A DNA stretch of 64,000 nucleotides from an uncultured Methanoregula sp. (GTDB lineage Archaea; Halobacteriota; Methanomicrobia; Methanomicrobiales; Methanospirillaceae): NCBI RefSeq assembly GCF_963678795.1, contig NZ_OY787453.1:1612001-1676000 (forward strand), read 5' to 3'. This document shows, piece by piece, positions 1-9,705 of this stretch (its first letter is position 1; each line of letters starts with the position of its first letter). The translations under genes and the position numbers were made by a program. The notes below the pieces were generated by a model. It ran no database searches. It worked only from the letters and a program-made list of their open reading frames with translations, and was not told the DNA's origin.

Positions 1-948
1 TTCGTCTTTTGAGAAGACATCGGATATTCTTTTGCCGGTGATCTCATCCACTGTTTTTCCCACACCTTCGGCAAATGCCCGGTTGACATACCGGTATGTC
101 CCGTCAGGATAGAACGAGAAGATGGGATCACTGGACTCATCGAGGAGGAGACGGTGTTTCTCCTCGCTCTCGCGGAGCGCTAATTCAGCCAGTTTCTTGT
201 CAGTGATGTCCTGTATGACACCGGAGAGTTTTGTGATCTTCCCGTCAGCATCCCGGACGGGTTTTGCAACGGAGTGGATGATCCGGACCGCTGAACCGTC
301 GGCAGGGTTTATGGCATACTCGATATCCTGGTATTCCCCTCTGCTGATTGACGCCACAAGGTGGTCGTATACCGTGTCCTTATCAACATAGCACGCTTTT
401 ATGTCGTCAAAAGGCACCGTGCCCGAGGGACGGTTGAAGCCGAACAGCCGGAATGCCTGTTCAGAGGCCCAGATCATCCGGGTCTCCAGCTCGTATTCCC
501 AGCTCCCGATCTGCCCGATCTCCTGGGCCATGCCGAGGCGTTCCACGCTGGTTACGAGGGCGGCTTCGGCTTTGCGCCGCTCCACGGCACTCTTCGTCTT
601 GTGCTCAAGCTCGGCAAACTGCGATCTCGGGTCACCCCCTTTCTGGAGGTAGAAGTCGGCGCCGTTATTGATAGCCTCGATCACGATCTCCTCGCGGCCG
701 CGGCCGGTAAAAAGGATGAAGGGAATGGTGCCGGAATCCCTGCGCACGACTTTTAAGAATTCGATCCCGTTCATCTCCGGCATCTGGTAATCGGCGATCA
801 CGGCATCATAGCGTCTTGATGCCATGAGGGAAAGTGCCTCGGGGGCCGAGGTGATGATGTCAACGGATAACTGCCCGCTCTGCTCAAGAAAGATTTTACC
901 GATGCCAAGCAGATCCGGCTCATCATCAACATACAATACCGAAATCAC
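1..948 (-). CDS. Response regulator receiver / PAS signalling protein, partial (C-terminus outside window)
   Basis: The gene runs off the left edge and 316 codons are visible. The first about 120 residues are a CheY-like receiver: acidic residues Asp8-Asp9, and the phosphoacceptor Asp53 in a D-Y-x-M-P context. Two PAS domains follow, each preceded by the R-x-S-E-E-K-type linker usual in methanogen sensor proteins. A histidine kinase domain may lie beyond the edge but cannot be seen. The start is a GTG at 948, chosen because GAGGT sits about 8 nt upstream. The role is probably intracellular, since no membrane segment is seen, as part of a phosphorelay with an unknown signal. The receiver resembles that of the hybrid kinase at 22331-24595. 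Confidence 0.8.
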   Translation of the reverse strand, partial: MISVLYVDDEPDLLGIGKIFLEQSGQLSVDIITSAPEALSLMASRRYDAVIADYQMPEMNGIEFLKVVRRDSGTIPFILFTGRGREEIVIEAINNGADFYLQKGGDPRSQFAELEHKTKSAVERRKAEAALVTSVERLGMAQEIGQIGSWEYELETRMIWASEQAFRLFGFNRPSGTVPFDDIKACYVDKDTVYDHLVASISRGEYQDIEYAINPADGSAVRIIHSVAKPVRDADGKITKLSGVIQDITDKKLAELALRESEEKHRLLLDESSDPIFSFYPDGTYRYVNRAFAEGVGKTVDEITGKRISDVFSKDE

Positions 949-1166
949 CGTATTACCTCAACCCGGATATAAAATCAATTATCATTCAAAGGCCGGGGGT
1001 AACGAAATAGATTTTGATTTCAGTACTGGGTATGACCCCTTGAACATATCACGGGTAAATTCCCTCATGGCGCAAGGCCGGGATACTGATGAGAGATGAT
1101 GGCAGGACCGGTGCTGACCATTACCGGTTGCGGGTCCGGTGCAACGGGTAACATATCATCCTGTTC

Positions 1167-3425
1167 ATGCCGGCTCTTTTCGAAATGATACAAAGAAAAG
1201 TCGTATATACTAACAGAAAGATCCTGCAGGTAATGGCGGACGGGAGTCATTGGCAGGGGTTGCCACGAAACCTGAGGGCGGGCATCCTTATCGTCATCGC
1301 TTTCATCGTTATTACAGTAACCGTTCTCTTTGTAACAGGGTATCCTGCCGTTGCACCGGGCATCCTGCCCGGCCCGCAGGTTTCCCAGGTCCAGCTCACT
1401 CCCGGAGAGATTGAATGGATTGCCGCCCACCCGCTCATCCATATCTGTCCTGACCCGACCCTGCCCCCGTTTGAATTCCGGGACAGGAACGGGGAGTATA
1501 CCGGCATAGCTGCAGACTATCTTTCCCTCATCTCGTCAAGGACCGGACTACGGTTTGTTGCTGATAAACAGGACAACTGGAGCCGGTGCGTCAATGATAT
1601 CCGCCTCAAAAAAACGGACATTCTCGGAGGTGTGTATGTCTCGGATCTCCGGAAGGATTATCTTCTCTATTCGGACCCGTATTTCAGGACGCCGATCGTT
1701 ATCCTGACACGAAGCCCCGGAAGATCAGGTCTTACGCTCGAAAATTTTGAGGGAAAAAGGGTCGCAACGGTCGAGGGATTTACCACCCAGAAGCTCCTCC
1801 GGGAAAAATACCCGGGAATTATTATCCACTCGGTTTCCGACACGAGAACCGGTCTTCGCGAAGTATCGCTTGGCGTGGATGATGCCTTTTTTGGCGACCT
1901 GCCTACCGCAACGTACATAATTGCGGAAGAGGGAATCCCGAACCTGCAGGTTTCAGGGGAGTATACACCAGAGGAACCATATTCCTTCAACCTTGCATAT
2001 GGGGTGAGAAAAGACTGGCCCGAGCTTACCGGCATCCTCAACAAAGGATTATCTACGATCACCCCCGCAGAACGGGAGGCGGCACAAAAAAAGTACATCT
2101 CCCTGAACCTGTATCCCCCGGTCATCAGCCTGCAGATCCTCGTATCGATACTCGCCATAGCCGGGTTAGGAGTCCTGATCATCCTGGTAATTCTCACATG
2201 GAACCGCTCGCTGAAAATGGCGGTCCGGGAAAAAACCCGCCAGCTGTCGGAAGAGCTGGATGAACGGAAACGGGCGGAGGCAGCACTCTTCCGGAGCGAG
2301 GAGAAATACCGGACCCTTGTCGAGTATCTTCATGTCGGCGTGTACCAGAACCATATGGATGCATGCGGGACGTTCATCTGGGCAAACAAGGCGATGTGGG
2401 AAATTTACGGGTACGATTCCCTGGAAGAATTCCTCAAAATTCCTGCCCGTGACCTCTATGTATTCAAAGAAAAACGGGATGAATTAGAGCTGGCCCTGAA
2501 AAAAGAGGGATTTGTCAGGGATTACGAAATCCAGATGATGAGAAGGGACGGGACGCAGATCTGGGTCTCGCTGACCTCACGGGTCCGGTACAGCCCGGAA
2601 GGATCGGTTGACTGGATCGATGGCATTGTTGAAGATATCACCGACCGCAAAAAAGCCAAAGATGAATTGATCCGTGCAAACAAGAACCTTCTTGAGGCTT
2701 ACGGGCAACTTTCCCGGACCAAGGATGAACTGTCGCAGAATTATGATAACCTCAATAAAAGCCAGAAGGCACTGGACCTGGCACGAAAGAAGCTGAACAT
2801 CCTCAACGCGGTGACCTTCCAGGATATCAGGAACGCAATTTTCTCCCTGTCAGGGTATTTTGAACTGATAAAAGATATTGCAGCTGATGAAAAACTCAAG
2901 GTTTACCTGGAAAAACAGAACCGGCTTGTCGGTAATGTCACCGAATCCATCAAGTTCGCGGAAAATTACCAGAACCTGGGACTGACCCCGCCCCGGTGGC
3001 AGGATGTCCGCCAGACCTTCTATCTGGGGATATCACACATGAAACTGCTGACAATATCCCGTCAGGTAAACGTGGACAATCTTGCGATCTATGCCGACCC
3101 GCTCCTGGAAAGTGTCTTTTTCACGCTCGCAGAAAACGTTGTCATCCATGGCAGAAACGCAACAAAAATCACCCTCACGTACCAGAAGGTTCCGGACGGG
3201 ATACTACTGGTCTTTGAGGATGACGGTGCCGGCATTCCCTATGAACGAAAGGCGAACATTTTCGACAGAAAATATGAAGACAAGAGGGGAATGGGCCTCT
3301 TCCTCACCCGCGAGATCCTGGGAATTACCGGTATAACCATCCGGGAGACCGGAACACCCGGGAAAGGCGCCCGGTTCGAGATCCATATGCCGGAGGAAGT
3401 GCACCGGTTTGGGGAAAAGCAGTAA
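1167..3425 (+). CDS. Membrane sensor kinase-like protein: periplasmic SBP_bac_3 domain, PAS, degenerate kinase core
   Basis: The protein has 752 residues. A membrane segment lies at about 38-58, an extracellular family-3 solute-binding domain at about 70-310 and a second membrane segment at about 318-345. A coiled coil leads into a PAS domain (about 380-498), a second helical linker and a GHKL ATPase domain (about 643-745) with recognisable N box, D-D-G-x-G and G-M-G-L-F motifs. The helix that should carry the phosphoacceptor histidine reads F-Q-D-I-R-N, with Gln552 where the homologous kinase at 14979-17501 has His. It therefore probably senses a small extracellular solute, but may not autophosphorylate in the usual way. 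The start is uncertain: the first ATG has no clear ribosome site, and Met23 at 1233 would still keep the first membrane segment. Confidence 0.75.
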   Translation: MPALFEMIQRKVVYTNRKILQVMADGSHWQGLPRNLRAGILIVIAFIVITVTVLFVTGYPAVAPGILPGPQVSQVQLTPGEIEWIAAHPLIHICPDPTLPPFEFRDRNGEYTGIAADYLSLISSRTGLRFVADKQDNWSRCVNDIRLKKTDILGGVYVSDLRKDYLLYSDPYFRTPIVILTRSPGRSGLTLENFEGKRVATVEGFTTQKLLREKYPGIIIHSVSDTRTGLREVSLGVDDAFFGDLPTATYIIAEEGIPNLQVSGEYTPEEPYSFNLAYGVRKDWPELTGILNKGLSTITPAEREAAQKKYISLNLYPPVISLQILVSILAIAGLGVLIILVILTWNRSLKMAVREKTRQLSEELDERKRAEAALFRSEEKYRTLVEYLHVGVYQNHMDACGTFIWANKAMWEIYGYDSLEEFLKIPARDLYVFKEKRDELELALKKEGFVRDYEIQMMRRDGTQIWVSLTSRVRYSPEGSVDWIDGIVEDITDRKKAKDELIRANKNLLEAYGQLSRTKDELSQNYDNLNKSQKALDLARKKLNILNAVTFQDIRNAIFSLSGYFELIKDIAADEKLKVYLEKQNRLVGNVTESIKFAENYQNLGLTPPRWQDVRQTFYLGISHMKLLTISRQVNVDNLAIYADPLLESVFFTLAENVVIHGRNATKITLTYQKVPDGILLVFEDDGAGIPYERKANIFDRKYEDKRGMGLFLTREILGITGITIRETGTPGKGARFEIHMPEEVHRFGEKQ

Positions 3426-3734
3426 ACATTGGGCAGACGCATGCCAGGAAGCGCTAACGGCTCCTGCCAGTAAGTGGGGAGCAACAATCCTTACAATCAG
3501 TGTCCGGCAGGTGGCCGGTTAACCTGACTGATAACGGGATAGAAATAACGGCGGTTTTTATTCATTATACAGGGAGACGGGAATGTTGATTGACAACCGG
3601 TATTCTTCTCACAAAAACCCCATCATACCGTTACCCGCCGGACTGCACCACACCCGGGATAAATCGATATTATTTATAAGATAAACTCCCCATCATTACT
3701 TTGCCATGCTATACCATAGCATAGAGGGAGTTTC
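3426..3734. other. Intergenic region upstream of livK
   Basis: No gene is seen in these 309 bases. The right end holds the livK promoter: a TTTATAAG-like TATA element near 3672-3679, then the palindromic operator at 3704-3725 and a GAGGGAG ribosome site that starts inside the operator's right arm. Confidence 0.6.
3704..3725. promoter_or_regulatory. Palindromic operator upstream of livK
   Basis: The site reads CCATGCTA-(5 nt)-TAGCATAGA and is an inverted repeat. Seventeen of its 22 positions are identical to the site at 13255-13276 upstream of livG; only the five central bases differ. It lies about 25-50 nt downstream of the TATA-like element, so it covers the expected transcription start. 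A bound protein would most likely repress. The binding protein is unknown. Confidence 0.6.
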
Positions 3735-5072
3735 ATGAAATATCCTGTTCTCGTTCTCGCGGTCCTGCTCATTGCAGCCGCACTCATGGCCGGCTGCGCC
3801 CAGCAGCAGGCTTCAACGCAGCAGTCTTCGGCTACATCACCGCAGGGCGTCATCAAGGTCGGGGTAATCGCCTCCCTGACCGGCCCTGCAAGCAATGTCG
3901 GCACCAACATGTGGCAGTCCGCCCAGGTTGCCGCCGACAAGATCAATGCCAACGGCGGCGTTACCCTGAAAGATGGATCGAAGGCACAGATCAAGCTCGT
4001 TGTCGGTGACGATGAGTCGACCCAGGCCGGGGGCCAGAAGGCAGCAACCAAGCTGATCACTGATGACAAGGTCGACCTTCTTGTCGGGGGTTACTCAAGT
4101 GCAGTTACCTCAGCATACGAGCAGACCATTGCCGAATACAAGATCCCGTACATCGTGACCGGTGCATCGAGTCCGATCATCACCCACCGGAAGGATATCG
4201 ATACCAGTTACATCTTCCACCACTGCCCGACAACCGACACCTATGGCCAGTACACCACGCAGTTCATCGACCAGGTTGTCCGTCCTGCAGTCAACAAGAA
4301 GCTTGGCGCTTCCTCCGACCGGCCGTTCCGGCTCGCCCTCCTCTACCAGGACACGGCATTCGGCAAAGGGATCCAGACCGCAGTGAACGACACGATCACG
4401 AAGAACAAGCTCAACATCGTACTCGTCTCCCAGCAGAGCTTCAAGATGGGGGAGAGCGATTTCCGGACCCAGCTGACCGCAATCAAGGCAGCAAACCCTG
4501 ACGCCCTGTACCTCGGTGCATTCCCAAATGAAGGGGCTCCCGCGATCACGCAGGCAAGGAGAGATATCGGCCTGAACACGATCTTCCTCTCTGCCGAGAA
4601 CAATGATAATGCCCAGTTCTACAAGGATGTAGGCCAGTACGGCGAAGGGGCGATCATCGAGAGCCGCTTCTCACCCTATGTTGCTCCGGCTGGCGCTGTT
4701 GACGCTGACCAGGACGCATTCAAAAAGGCATATTTCGCCAAATTCGGGACCTACCCGGACATGATGGGCGCTTCCACGTATGACGGTATCTTCATAGCGG
4801 CAAAAGCTGTCGGGGATGCTGGAACAACAGACAAGACCGCGGTCCGGCAGGCACTCACCGCCATGAAGCTGCCCCAGATCATCGAGGCAATGAAAGATCA
4901 GACCATCTCGTTCTCGCCCGACTTCCGGGAATCGACATTCGATCTCTGGATGGAACAGCTGGCACTGAACGCAACGTCCGGCGAGACCCGGCCCGCGATC
5001 GTCTGGCCCGACAACCTGAAGACAACGACATTTGTCCTGCCGTCATGGTACGTTGCCGGCAGCAATTCGTAA
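3735..5072 (+). CDS. livK: Branched-chain amino acid-type ABC transporter, substrate-binding lipoprotein
   Basis: The 445-residue protein begins with a lipoprotein signal peptide whose lipobox L-M-A-G-C puts the lipidated Cys at position 21, followed by a Gln/Ser/Thr-rich linker. The rest is a periplasmic-binding-protein type I fold: the G-V-I-A-S-L-T-G-P start typical of LivK, then two lobes. It should capture an amino acid or related small solute outside the membrane and hand it to the LivHM channel. It is the first gene of livK-livH-livM. The substrate cannot be read from the sequence: leucine-type amino acids are the default, but this family also includes amide and urea binders. It is preceded by a TATA element and the shared operator at 3704-3725. 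Confidence 0.85.
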   Translation: MKYPVLVLAVLLIAAALMAGCAQQQASTQQSSATSPQGVIKVGVIASLTGPASNVGTNMWQSAQVAADKINANGGVTLKDGSKAQIKLVVGDDESTQAGGQKAATKLITDDKVDLLVGGYSSAVTSAYEQTIAEYKIPYIVTGASSPIITHRKDIDTSYIFHHCPTTDTYGQYTTQFIDQVVRPAVNKKLGASSDRPFRLALLYQDTAFGKGIQTAVNDTITKNKLNIVLVSQQSFKMGESDFRTQLTAIKAANPDALYLGAFPNEGAPAITQARRDIGLNTIFLSAENNDNAQFYKDVGQYGEGAIIESRFSPYVAPAGAVDADQDAFKKAYFAKFGTYPDMMGASTYDGIFIAAKAVGDAGTTDKTAVRQALTAMKLPQIIEAMKDQTISFSPDFRESTFDLWMEQLALNATSGETRPAIVWPDNLKTTTFVLPSWYVAGSNS

Positions 5073-5145
5073 TCAATCCAATCCTTTTTTCTCATGGCAG
5101 GAAGACAGGTATATTACTAAAACACGGGGAGGTGCTGATCAGACC

Positions 5146-6024
5146 ATGGACGAACTCTCGGTATTCCTCCAGATCGTTTTCTGGGGACTCTATGCCGGCT
5201 GTATCTATATCCTGCTTGCTACGGGCCTCAACCTCATCTTCGGGGTCATGAAGATCGTCAACTTTGCCCATGGCGAATTCCTGATGATCGGCGCCTATAT
5301 CACCGCAACGGTCTTTCTCCTCACCGGCCTCAACCCGTATCTGATCATTCTCGTCTCCATGCTGGCGCTTATTGGCATAGGAGCCGTGGTAGAACGGTTC
5401 TGCTTCCGCCCGATCCTGGGCACCGGCAAGCTCAACGAGATCTTCCTCTCTATCGGCCTCATCTACATCTTCCAGAACGGGGCCGCCATGATCTGGGGCG
5501 ATGCCTGGCAGAGTGTTAAGAGCCCGTATGACGGGATCACGGTCCCTATCGGGCCGTTATCTGTCCCTCTCGATTACATCCTCATCATGGCCTTCACGGC
5601 TGCAATTCTCATCGGACTGTACCTGTTCCTCAAAAAGACCACCATCGGTATGCAGATGCGGGCAACGAGCCAGAACCGGAAGGGGGCAATGCTGGTCGGG
5701 ATCAATGTCGAGCGGATCGATATCATCAGTTTCGGCCTCGGGTGCGCCCTTGCAGCAGCAGCAGGCACGCTCTGGGTAGTGAGCGGGCAGGTCTTCAACC
5801 CCTACATGGGCTCGATCCCCGCGGTCAAGGCGTTTGCGATCATAATCCTCGGGGGCCTTGGCAGCATTCCCGGCGCCATCATCGGCGGCCTCCTGATGGG
5901 CCTTGCCGAGAATGGCGCAGCATTCCTCCTTGGCGGGATCTGGAAAGACGCGATCTCGTTCGTGATCCTCATCGTGGTGCTCGTTGTCCGGCCAACCGGA
6001 CTGTTCGGGGACAAGGAGGAGTGA
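5146..6024 (+). CDS. livH: Branched-chain amino acid-type ABC transporter permease LivH
   Basis: A polytopic permease of 292 residues with the LivH-family opening (L-N-L-I-F-G-V-M-K-I-V-N-F-A-H-G-E) and the cytoplasmic coupling-loop region L-G-C-A-L-A-A-A-A-G-T-L. The ATG at 5146 was chosen because a near-perfect GGGGAGGTGCTGAT ribosome site lies just before it; an in-frame extension to 5032 would run back into livK. It should form half of the membrane channel together with LivM. It sits 73 nt after livK, and its 3' end carries the livM ribosome site, so it is cotranscribed with both. Confidence 0.88.
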   Translation: MDELSVFLQIVFWGLYAGCIYILLATGLNLIFGVMKIVNFAHGEFLMIGAYITATVFLLTGLNPYLIILVSMLALIGIGAVVERFCFRPILGTGKLNEIFLSIGLIYIFQNGAAMIWGDAWQSVKSPYDGITVPIGPLSVPLDYILIMAFTAAILIGLYLFLKKTTIGMQMRATSQNRKGAMLVGINVERIDIISFGLGCALAAAAGTLWVVSGQVFNPYMGSIPAVKAFAIIILGGLGSIPGAIIGGLLMGLAENGAAFLLGGIWKDAISFVILIVVLVVRPTGLFGDKEE

Positions 6025-6030
6025 GAGCGC

Positions 6031-7038
6031 ATGCAATTCAACCGGCAGGAGACCATAAAATACGGGATCATCGCGACCCTCGCACTCGCGGTCATCCTCC
6101 CTTTCCTGGTCGAAAGCATGTTCATCATCAACCTCCTCGCCCTGATGCTCATCGCTATCATCTTCGCCTCGGCCTGGAACCTGCTCGCGTACTCCGGTCA
6201 GGGATCGCTTGGCCACGCCGCATTCTTGGGGATCGGGGCCTATGCCTCCACGCTCATTGCCGTCAGTCTTGGGATCACTCCGTTTGTCACGATCTTTGTC
6301 GGTGCCGGGGTTGCGGCATTCATCGGGGTACTGATTGGTCTTACCTGCGTCCGGCTCAAGGAATGGTTCCTTGCCATGGTCACGTTCGGGTTCGCCATCA
6401 TTGTCCAGACACTGACCGTCAGCATCCTTGCCCCCATGACCGGCGGCTGGGACGGGATCTCGTCGCCCCGGCTCTTAAGCCCGGCAGTTCCCGGTTACCA
6501 GATCATTGAGTACTACATCATCCTCGCGATAACGATAGCTGCCATTGTCGCGATCTGGTATATCATGAAATCAAGGATCGGTCTTGCATTCCTTGCCATC
6601 CGTGAGAACGAGCTCGAGGCCCGGGCTGCCGGCATTGACCCGGTCCGGTACCGGCTCCTCGCGTTCGCGATCAGCGCCTACCTTGCCGGGGTTGCAGGAG
6701 CACTCGAAATCCACCACATCGGGTACCTCACACCGGAGATCTACGGTGTCGACAACTCCTTCTGGCCGATCACATACGTGATCCTCGGGGGACTCGGCAC
6801 GCTTGCCGGCCCGGTTATCGGGACAATCGTCCTCACCATCATCTGGGAAGGGCTCAAGATGACGGGGCTCACGTTCGGGCGCTATGTCATTGTCGGGGTA
6901 ATACTCATCCTCACGATCATCTTCCTGCCAAAGGGGCTCATCAGCCTGCCGGATGGGGTGCAGGAGTGGCTGAAGAAGCGGAAGAAGAAAGGGCCTTCCC
7001 CGGAGCCGCCGGCAGCGGTGACGCCGGAGACAAGGTAA
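6031..7038 (+). CDS. livM: Branched-chain amino acid-type ABC transporter permease LivM
   Basis: The protein has 335 residues, about eight to ten membrane segments, and the LivM hallmarks: the loop S-A-W-N-L-L-A-Y-S-G-Q-G-S-L-G-H-A-A-F and a later A-F-A-I-S-A-Y-L-A-G-V-A-G-A-L segment that contacts the ATPases. It pairs with LivH. The start follows AAGGAGGAGTGA, which overlaps the end of livH. The C-terminus is a Lys/Arg- and Pro-rich cytoplasmic tail. No ATPase gene follows directly; the cognate livG-livF are about 6.3 kb downstream (13302-14746). Confidence 0.88.
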   Translation: MQFNRQETIKYGIIATLALAVILPFLVESMFIINLLALMLIAIIFASAWNLLAYSGQGSLGHAAFLGIGAYASTLIAVSLGITPFVTIFVGAGVAAFIGVLIGLTCVRLKEWFLAMVTFGFAIIVQTLTVSILAPMTGGWDGISSPRLLSPAVPGYQIIEYYIILAITIAAIVAIWYIMKSRIGLAFLAIRENELEARAAGIDPVRYRLLAFAISAYLAGVAGALEIHHIGYLTPEIYGVDNSFWPITYVILGGLGTLAGPVIGTIVLTIIWEGLKMTGLTFGRYVIVGVILILTIIFLPKGLISLPDGVQEWLKKRKKKGPSPEPPAAVTPETR

Positions 7039-7072
7039 CTTTTTTTACGATTATTCAGGTTTTTTTCACAGG
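7039..7072 (+). terminator. T-tract terminator after livM
   Basis: Two runs of six to eight T within 35 bases directly after the livM stop. Archaeal RNA polymerase terminates at such oligo-T tracts. This would end the livKHM transcript before the opposite-strand transporter gene. Confidence 0.5.
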
Positions 7073-7383
7073 AACTTATCTGGTCCGATAAGACAGGGGC
7101 CTGCCTGATCTTCCGCCATGAAAATCCAAAGTGGGGATTACGTTTTGAAGGAGGACTACCCGTCGCGGGGCCTCTCCGGGTCATGGTGGGGCAGAACAAC
7201 CGTTATAATAATGAGAACGGGAAAACTGCTGACACCAGTTTTTTTCATGGATAATCAATTGCCATCAGGCAAGGGACATCTGGCAAGATAACTGGCTTTC
7301 ATGATAACCTGCTCCTGATTTTTTTCATTTATTCACCGTCCATTGAGTGTTATTTAAAAAAAATCAGATATTTCCGATCACGG
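7073..7383. other. Intergenic region between convergent livM and the MFS-UspA gene
   Basis: I see no credible gene here. A T-rich patch near 7318-7330 and A-rich sequence near 7355-7365 could help terminate transcripts from either side. Confidence 0.4.
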
Positions 7384-9705
7384 TTATCCAGGCGTTTTTT
7401 CTTCTTTTGCTCTCACAACGAGAACCGGGCACCTGGCCTCGCGGACCGTTCTTTCGGCCACACTTCCAAGCCGGATGTGCACAAGGCCGGTACGGCCGAC
7501 CGTCCCCACGATGACAAGGTCATAATTGGCAGATTCCCTGACAATCTCATCGGATGGTGCACCCATGAGAATTAATGGGGTTACGGTAATGCCAAGATTC
7601 TGTCCTTCGCCAATAACAAACTCCGTGGCTTTCCGGCATATCGCAAATGAGGTCTGCCTGACATCTTCATGCGCCGTTACGTGAGAAGACCCCCCCGGGT
7701 CGGCAATGCTCAGTACCGTCACTTCTGCCCCAAAAATTTTGGCCAATGCAAGCCCTTCTGCAATCGCAGGCCTGGTATTTTCACTGCCATCGGCAGGAAT
7801 GAGAATCCTTTTCACGATTAATCCATCTGCCCCGACCCGATCACTGCTGTGAACTACCAGAACGGGGGAATTGGCGGATCTGACAACATTCTCCGCCACG
7901 CTACCAAGCAACAGGTGCGATATGCCGGTGCGCCCGACCGTTCCCATGATGATCAGATCATAACTGGAAGAGGCCCGGGTGATCTCGCCCGACGGATTTC
8001 CGCTGACAACCAGGGGTTTTACCTGCACCCCCATTGTCCTGCCCCGGGCTACGACAGATTCTACCGCATCTGCACTTTGCTGGTACAGGATGGATTCAGC
8101 CTCCGGAATGGCGATGTCCATCATGTCCTCATAATCGTTCTCTTCGATTACGCACATCGCGGTAACATCGGCACCCATGACCCGGGCCATGCCAAGACCA
8201 CACTGGATGGCCGGGCCGGTCTTGTCACTGCCATCAGTTGTTATGAGTATCTTTGTACGATCCACCGGTGCCCTGGCTGGACGGACCCGGATGAACGAGA
8301 TGGCCAGGGCAACAAGCGAGATTACGAAGAAGATCAGGAATGCCTCGTGCAGCCCGTTCTCGAATATCGTCAGGGCCGATGAACTTACGCCACCGCCGTA
8401 GAGGAACAAAGCCGTTATGTCCTCATTGGAGAGCCCCATCAGCACCATGGGCATGGCAACGGCCATGCTGATCATGGATCCCACATTATTGAGCATGATC
8501 CTGGTGCCTGACGCCACACCGCGCTTATCTGGGGGGGCTGCATTCATGACCGACTTGCTGTTCGGGGACATGAACAGGCTGCCACCGATACCGGAGATAA
8601 GCATCAGGACCACCAGCCACCAGAACGGGGTGCTATGATCGATGAAGGCAAAACCCAGCATCGTGAAAGAAGTCAGGGCCAGCCCGATGATGGTAAGGAG
8701 GCGTACACCCCACATGTCCGCGGCCCGGCCGGAGAGCGGAGCAACCACGATGAAGGTAAGCCCCATTGGTATGAGGGTAAGGCCGGCGGTGAGGGGGTCC
8801 TGTCCGTAAGCTCCCTGCAGGAAGAAGATCAGGAGGAAGAGCGTCGCCCCTCGGGTCAGGCTGTTGATGGTGTTGACCGTGCAGCCTATAGCGAAGTCAG
8901 GGAGCCTGAACAGGTGGAGGTCAAGCATCGGCGTCTTTACCTTCAGCTCGAGCCATAGGAAGGCCAGAATGCCGGCAATGCCAATGATGAAGAGTGCGTA
9001 GATGATACCCATGGAGAGTCCCATGGGGAAAGCATACAGCGAGATGGCCAGGAGGAATGAGGTCATACCTACGAGGAATGTGCCGCACCCCATCCAGTCA
9101 AAGCCGGAACTTTTATACCGGTTAGCCGGCTCCCGGAGCCGGGTGTATGCCCAGATGGTCCCGAAGATACCGATGGGGACGTTATAGAGGAAAATCCACT
9201 CCCAGCCGTATGGGGCGAGTGCCCCACCGATGACCGGCCCGAGCGCAAGACCCGCGCCAATCGCTATGCCGTTAATGCCAAGACCGAGACCGAGCCGGTG
9301 AGCCTTGAACGCATCGGTGACCATCGGTGTTGCATTGGCCATCATCAGCGCTCCGCCTATTGCCTGGACGACGCGGAAGGCGATCAGGTCATAACCATGG
9401 TTTGAAGGGGTGGCAAAGACACACAACAACGAACCGAGCGTGAACACCGCGAATCCCAGGACGTACAGGTTCTTGCGCCCGTACATATCGGCCAGGCGGC
9501 CGAACATGGGGATCATCGCGGTAGTTATGAGCATGTAGATAAGCAGCACCCACATGACCGTGAACAGGTCCATGTGGAGCGAACCCATAATATCGGGAAG
9601 AACAATAAGCAGGGCGGAGCTCTGCATGACGGCCATGAGTACGCCAATCGTTGTGACCGATAGTACGATCCACTCGTATCCCGGTTTATCTGCTGTATCT
9701 TCCAT
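7384..9705 (-). CDS. MFS (DHA2-type) transporter fused to two UspA domains
   Basis: The protein has about 773 residues. Residues about 5-475 form a 14-helix major facilitator of the drug:H+ antiporter-2 type, with the loop motif G-R-L-A-D-M-Y-G-R-K. Two universal stress protein domains are attached to the C-terminus (about 483-620 and 629-768). Each keeps the nucleotide-binding pattern G-x2-G-x9-G-S, so both are of the ATP-binding type. The fusion suggests an exporter whose activity responds to ATP or AMP binding in the cytoplasm. The ATG at 9705 is preferred over an upstream in-frame TTG at 9726. A paired 12-nt direct repeat lies upstream (9828-9855). The substrate is unknown. Confidence 0.85.
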   Translation of the reverse strand: MEDTADKPGYEWIVLSVTTIGVLMAVMQSSALLIVLPDIMGSLHMDLFTVMWVLLIYMLITTAMIPMFGRLADMYGRKNLYVLGFAVFTLGSLLCVFATPSNHGYDLIAFRVVQAIGGALMMANATPMVTDAFKAHRLGLGLGINGIAIGAGLALGPVIGGALAPYGWEWIFLYNVPIGIFGTIWAYTRLREPANRYKSSGFDWMGCGTFLVGMTSFLLAISLYAFPMGLSMGIIYALFIIGIAGILAFLWLELKVKTPMLDLHLFRLPDFAIGCTVNTINSLTRGATLFLLIFFLQGAYGQDPLTAGLTLIPMGLTFIVVAPLSGRAADMWGVRLLTIIGLALTSFTMLGFAFIDHSTPFWWLVVLMLISGIGGSLFMSPNSKSVMNAAPPDKRGVASGTRIMLNNVGSMISMAVAMPMVLMGLSNEDITALFLYGGGVSSSALTIFENGLHEAFLIFFVISLVALAISFIRVRPARAPVDRTKILITTDGSDKTGPAIQCGLGMARVMGADVTAMCVIEENDYEDMMDIAIPEAESILYQQSADAVESVVARGRTMGVQVKPLVVSGNPSGEITRASSSYDLIIMGTVGRTGISHLLLGSVAENVVRSANSPVLVVHSSDRVGADGLIVKRILIPADGSENTRPAIAEGLALAKIFGAEVTVLSIADPGGSSHVTAHEDVRQTSFAICRKATEFVIGEGQNLGITVTPLILMGAPSDEIVRESANYDLVIVGTVGRTGLVHIRLGSVAERTVREARCPVLVVRAKEEKTPG

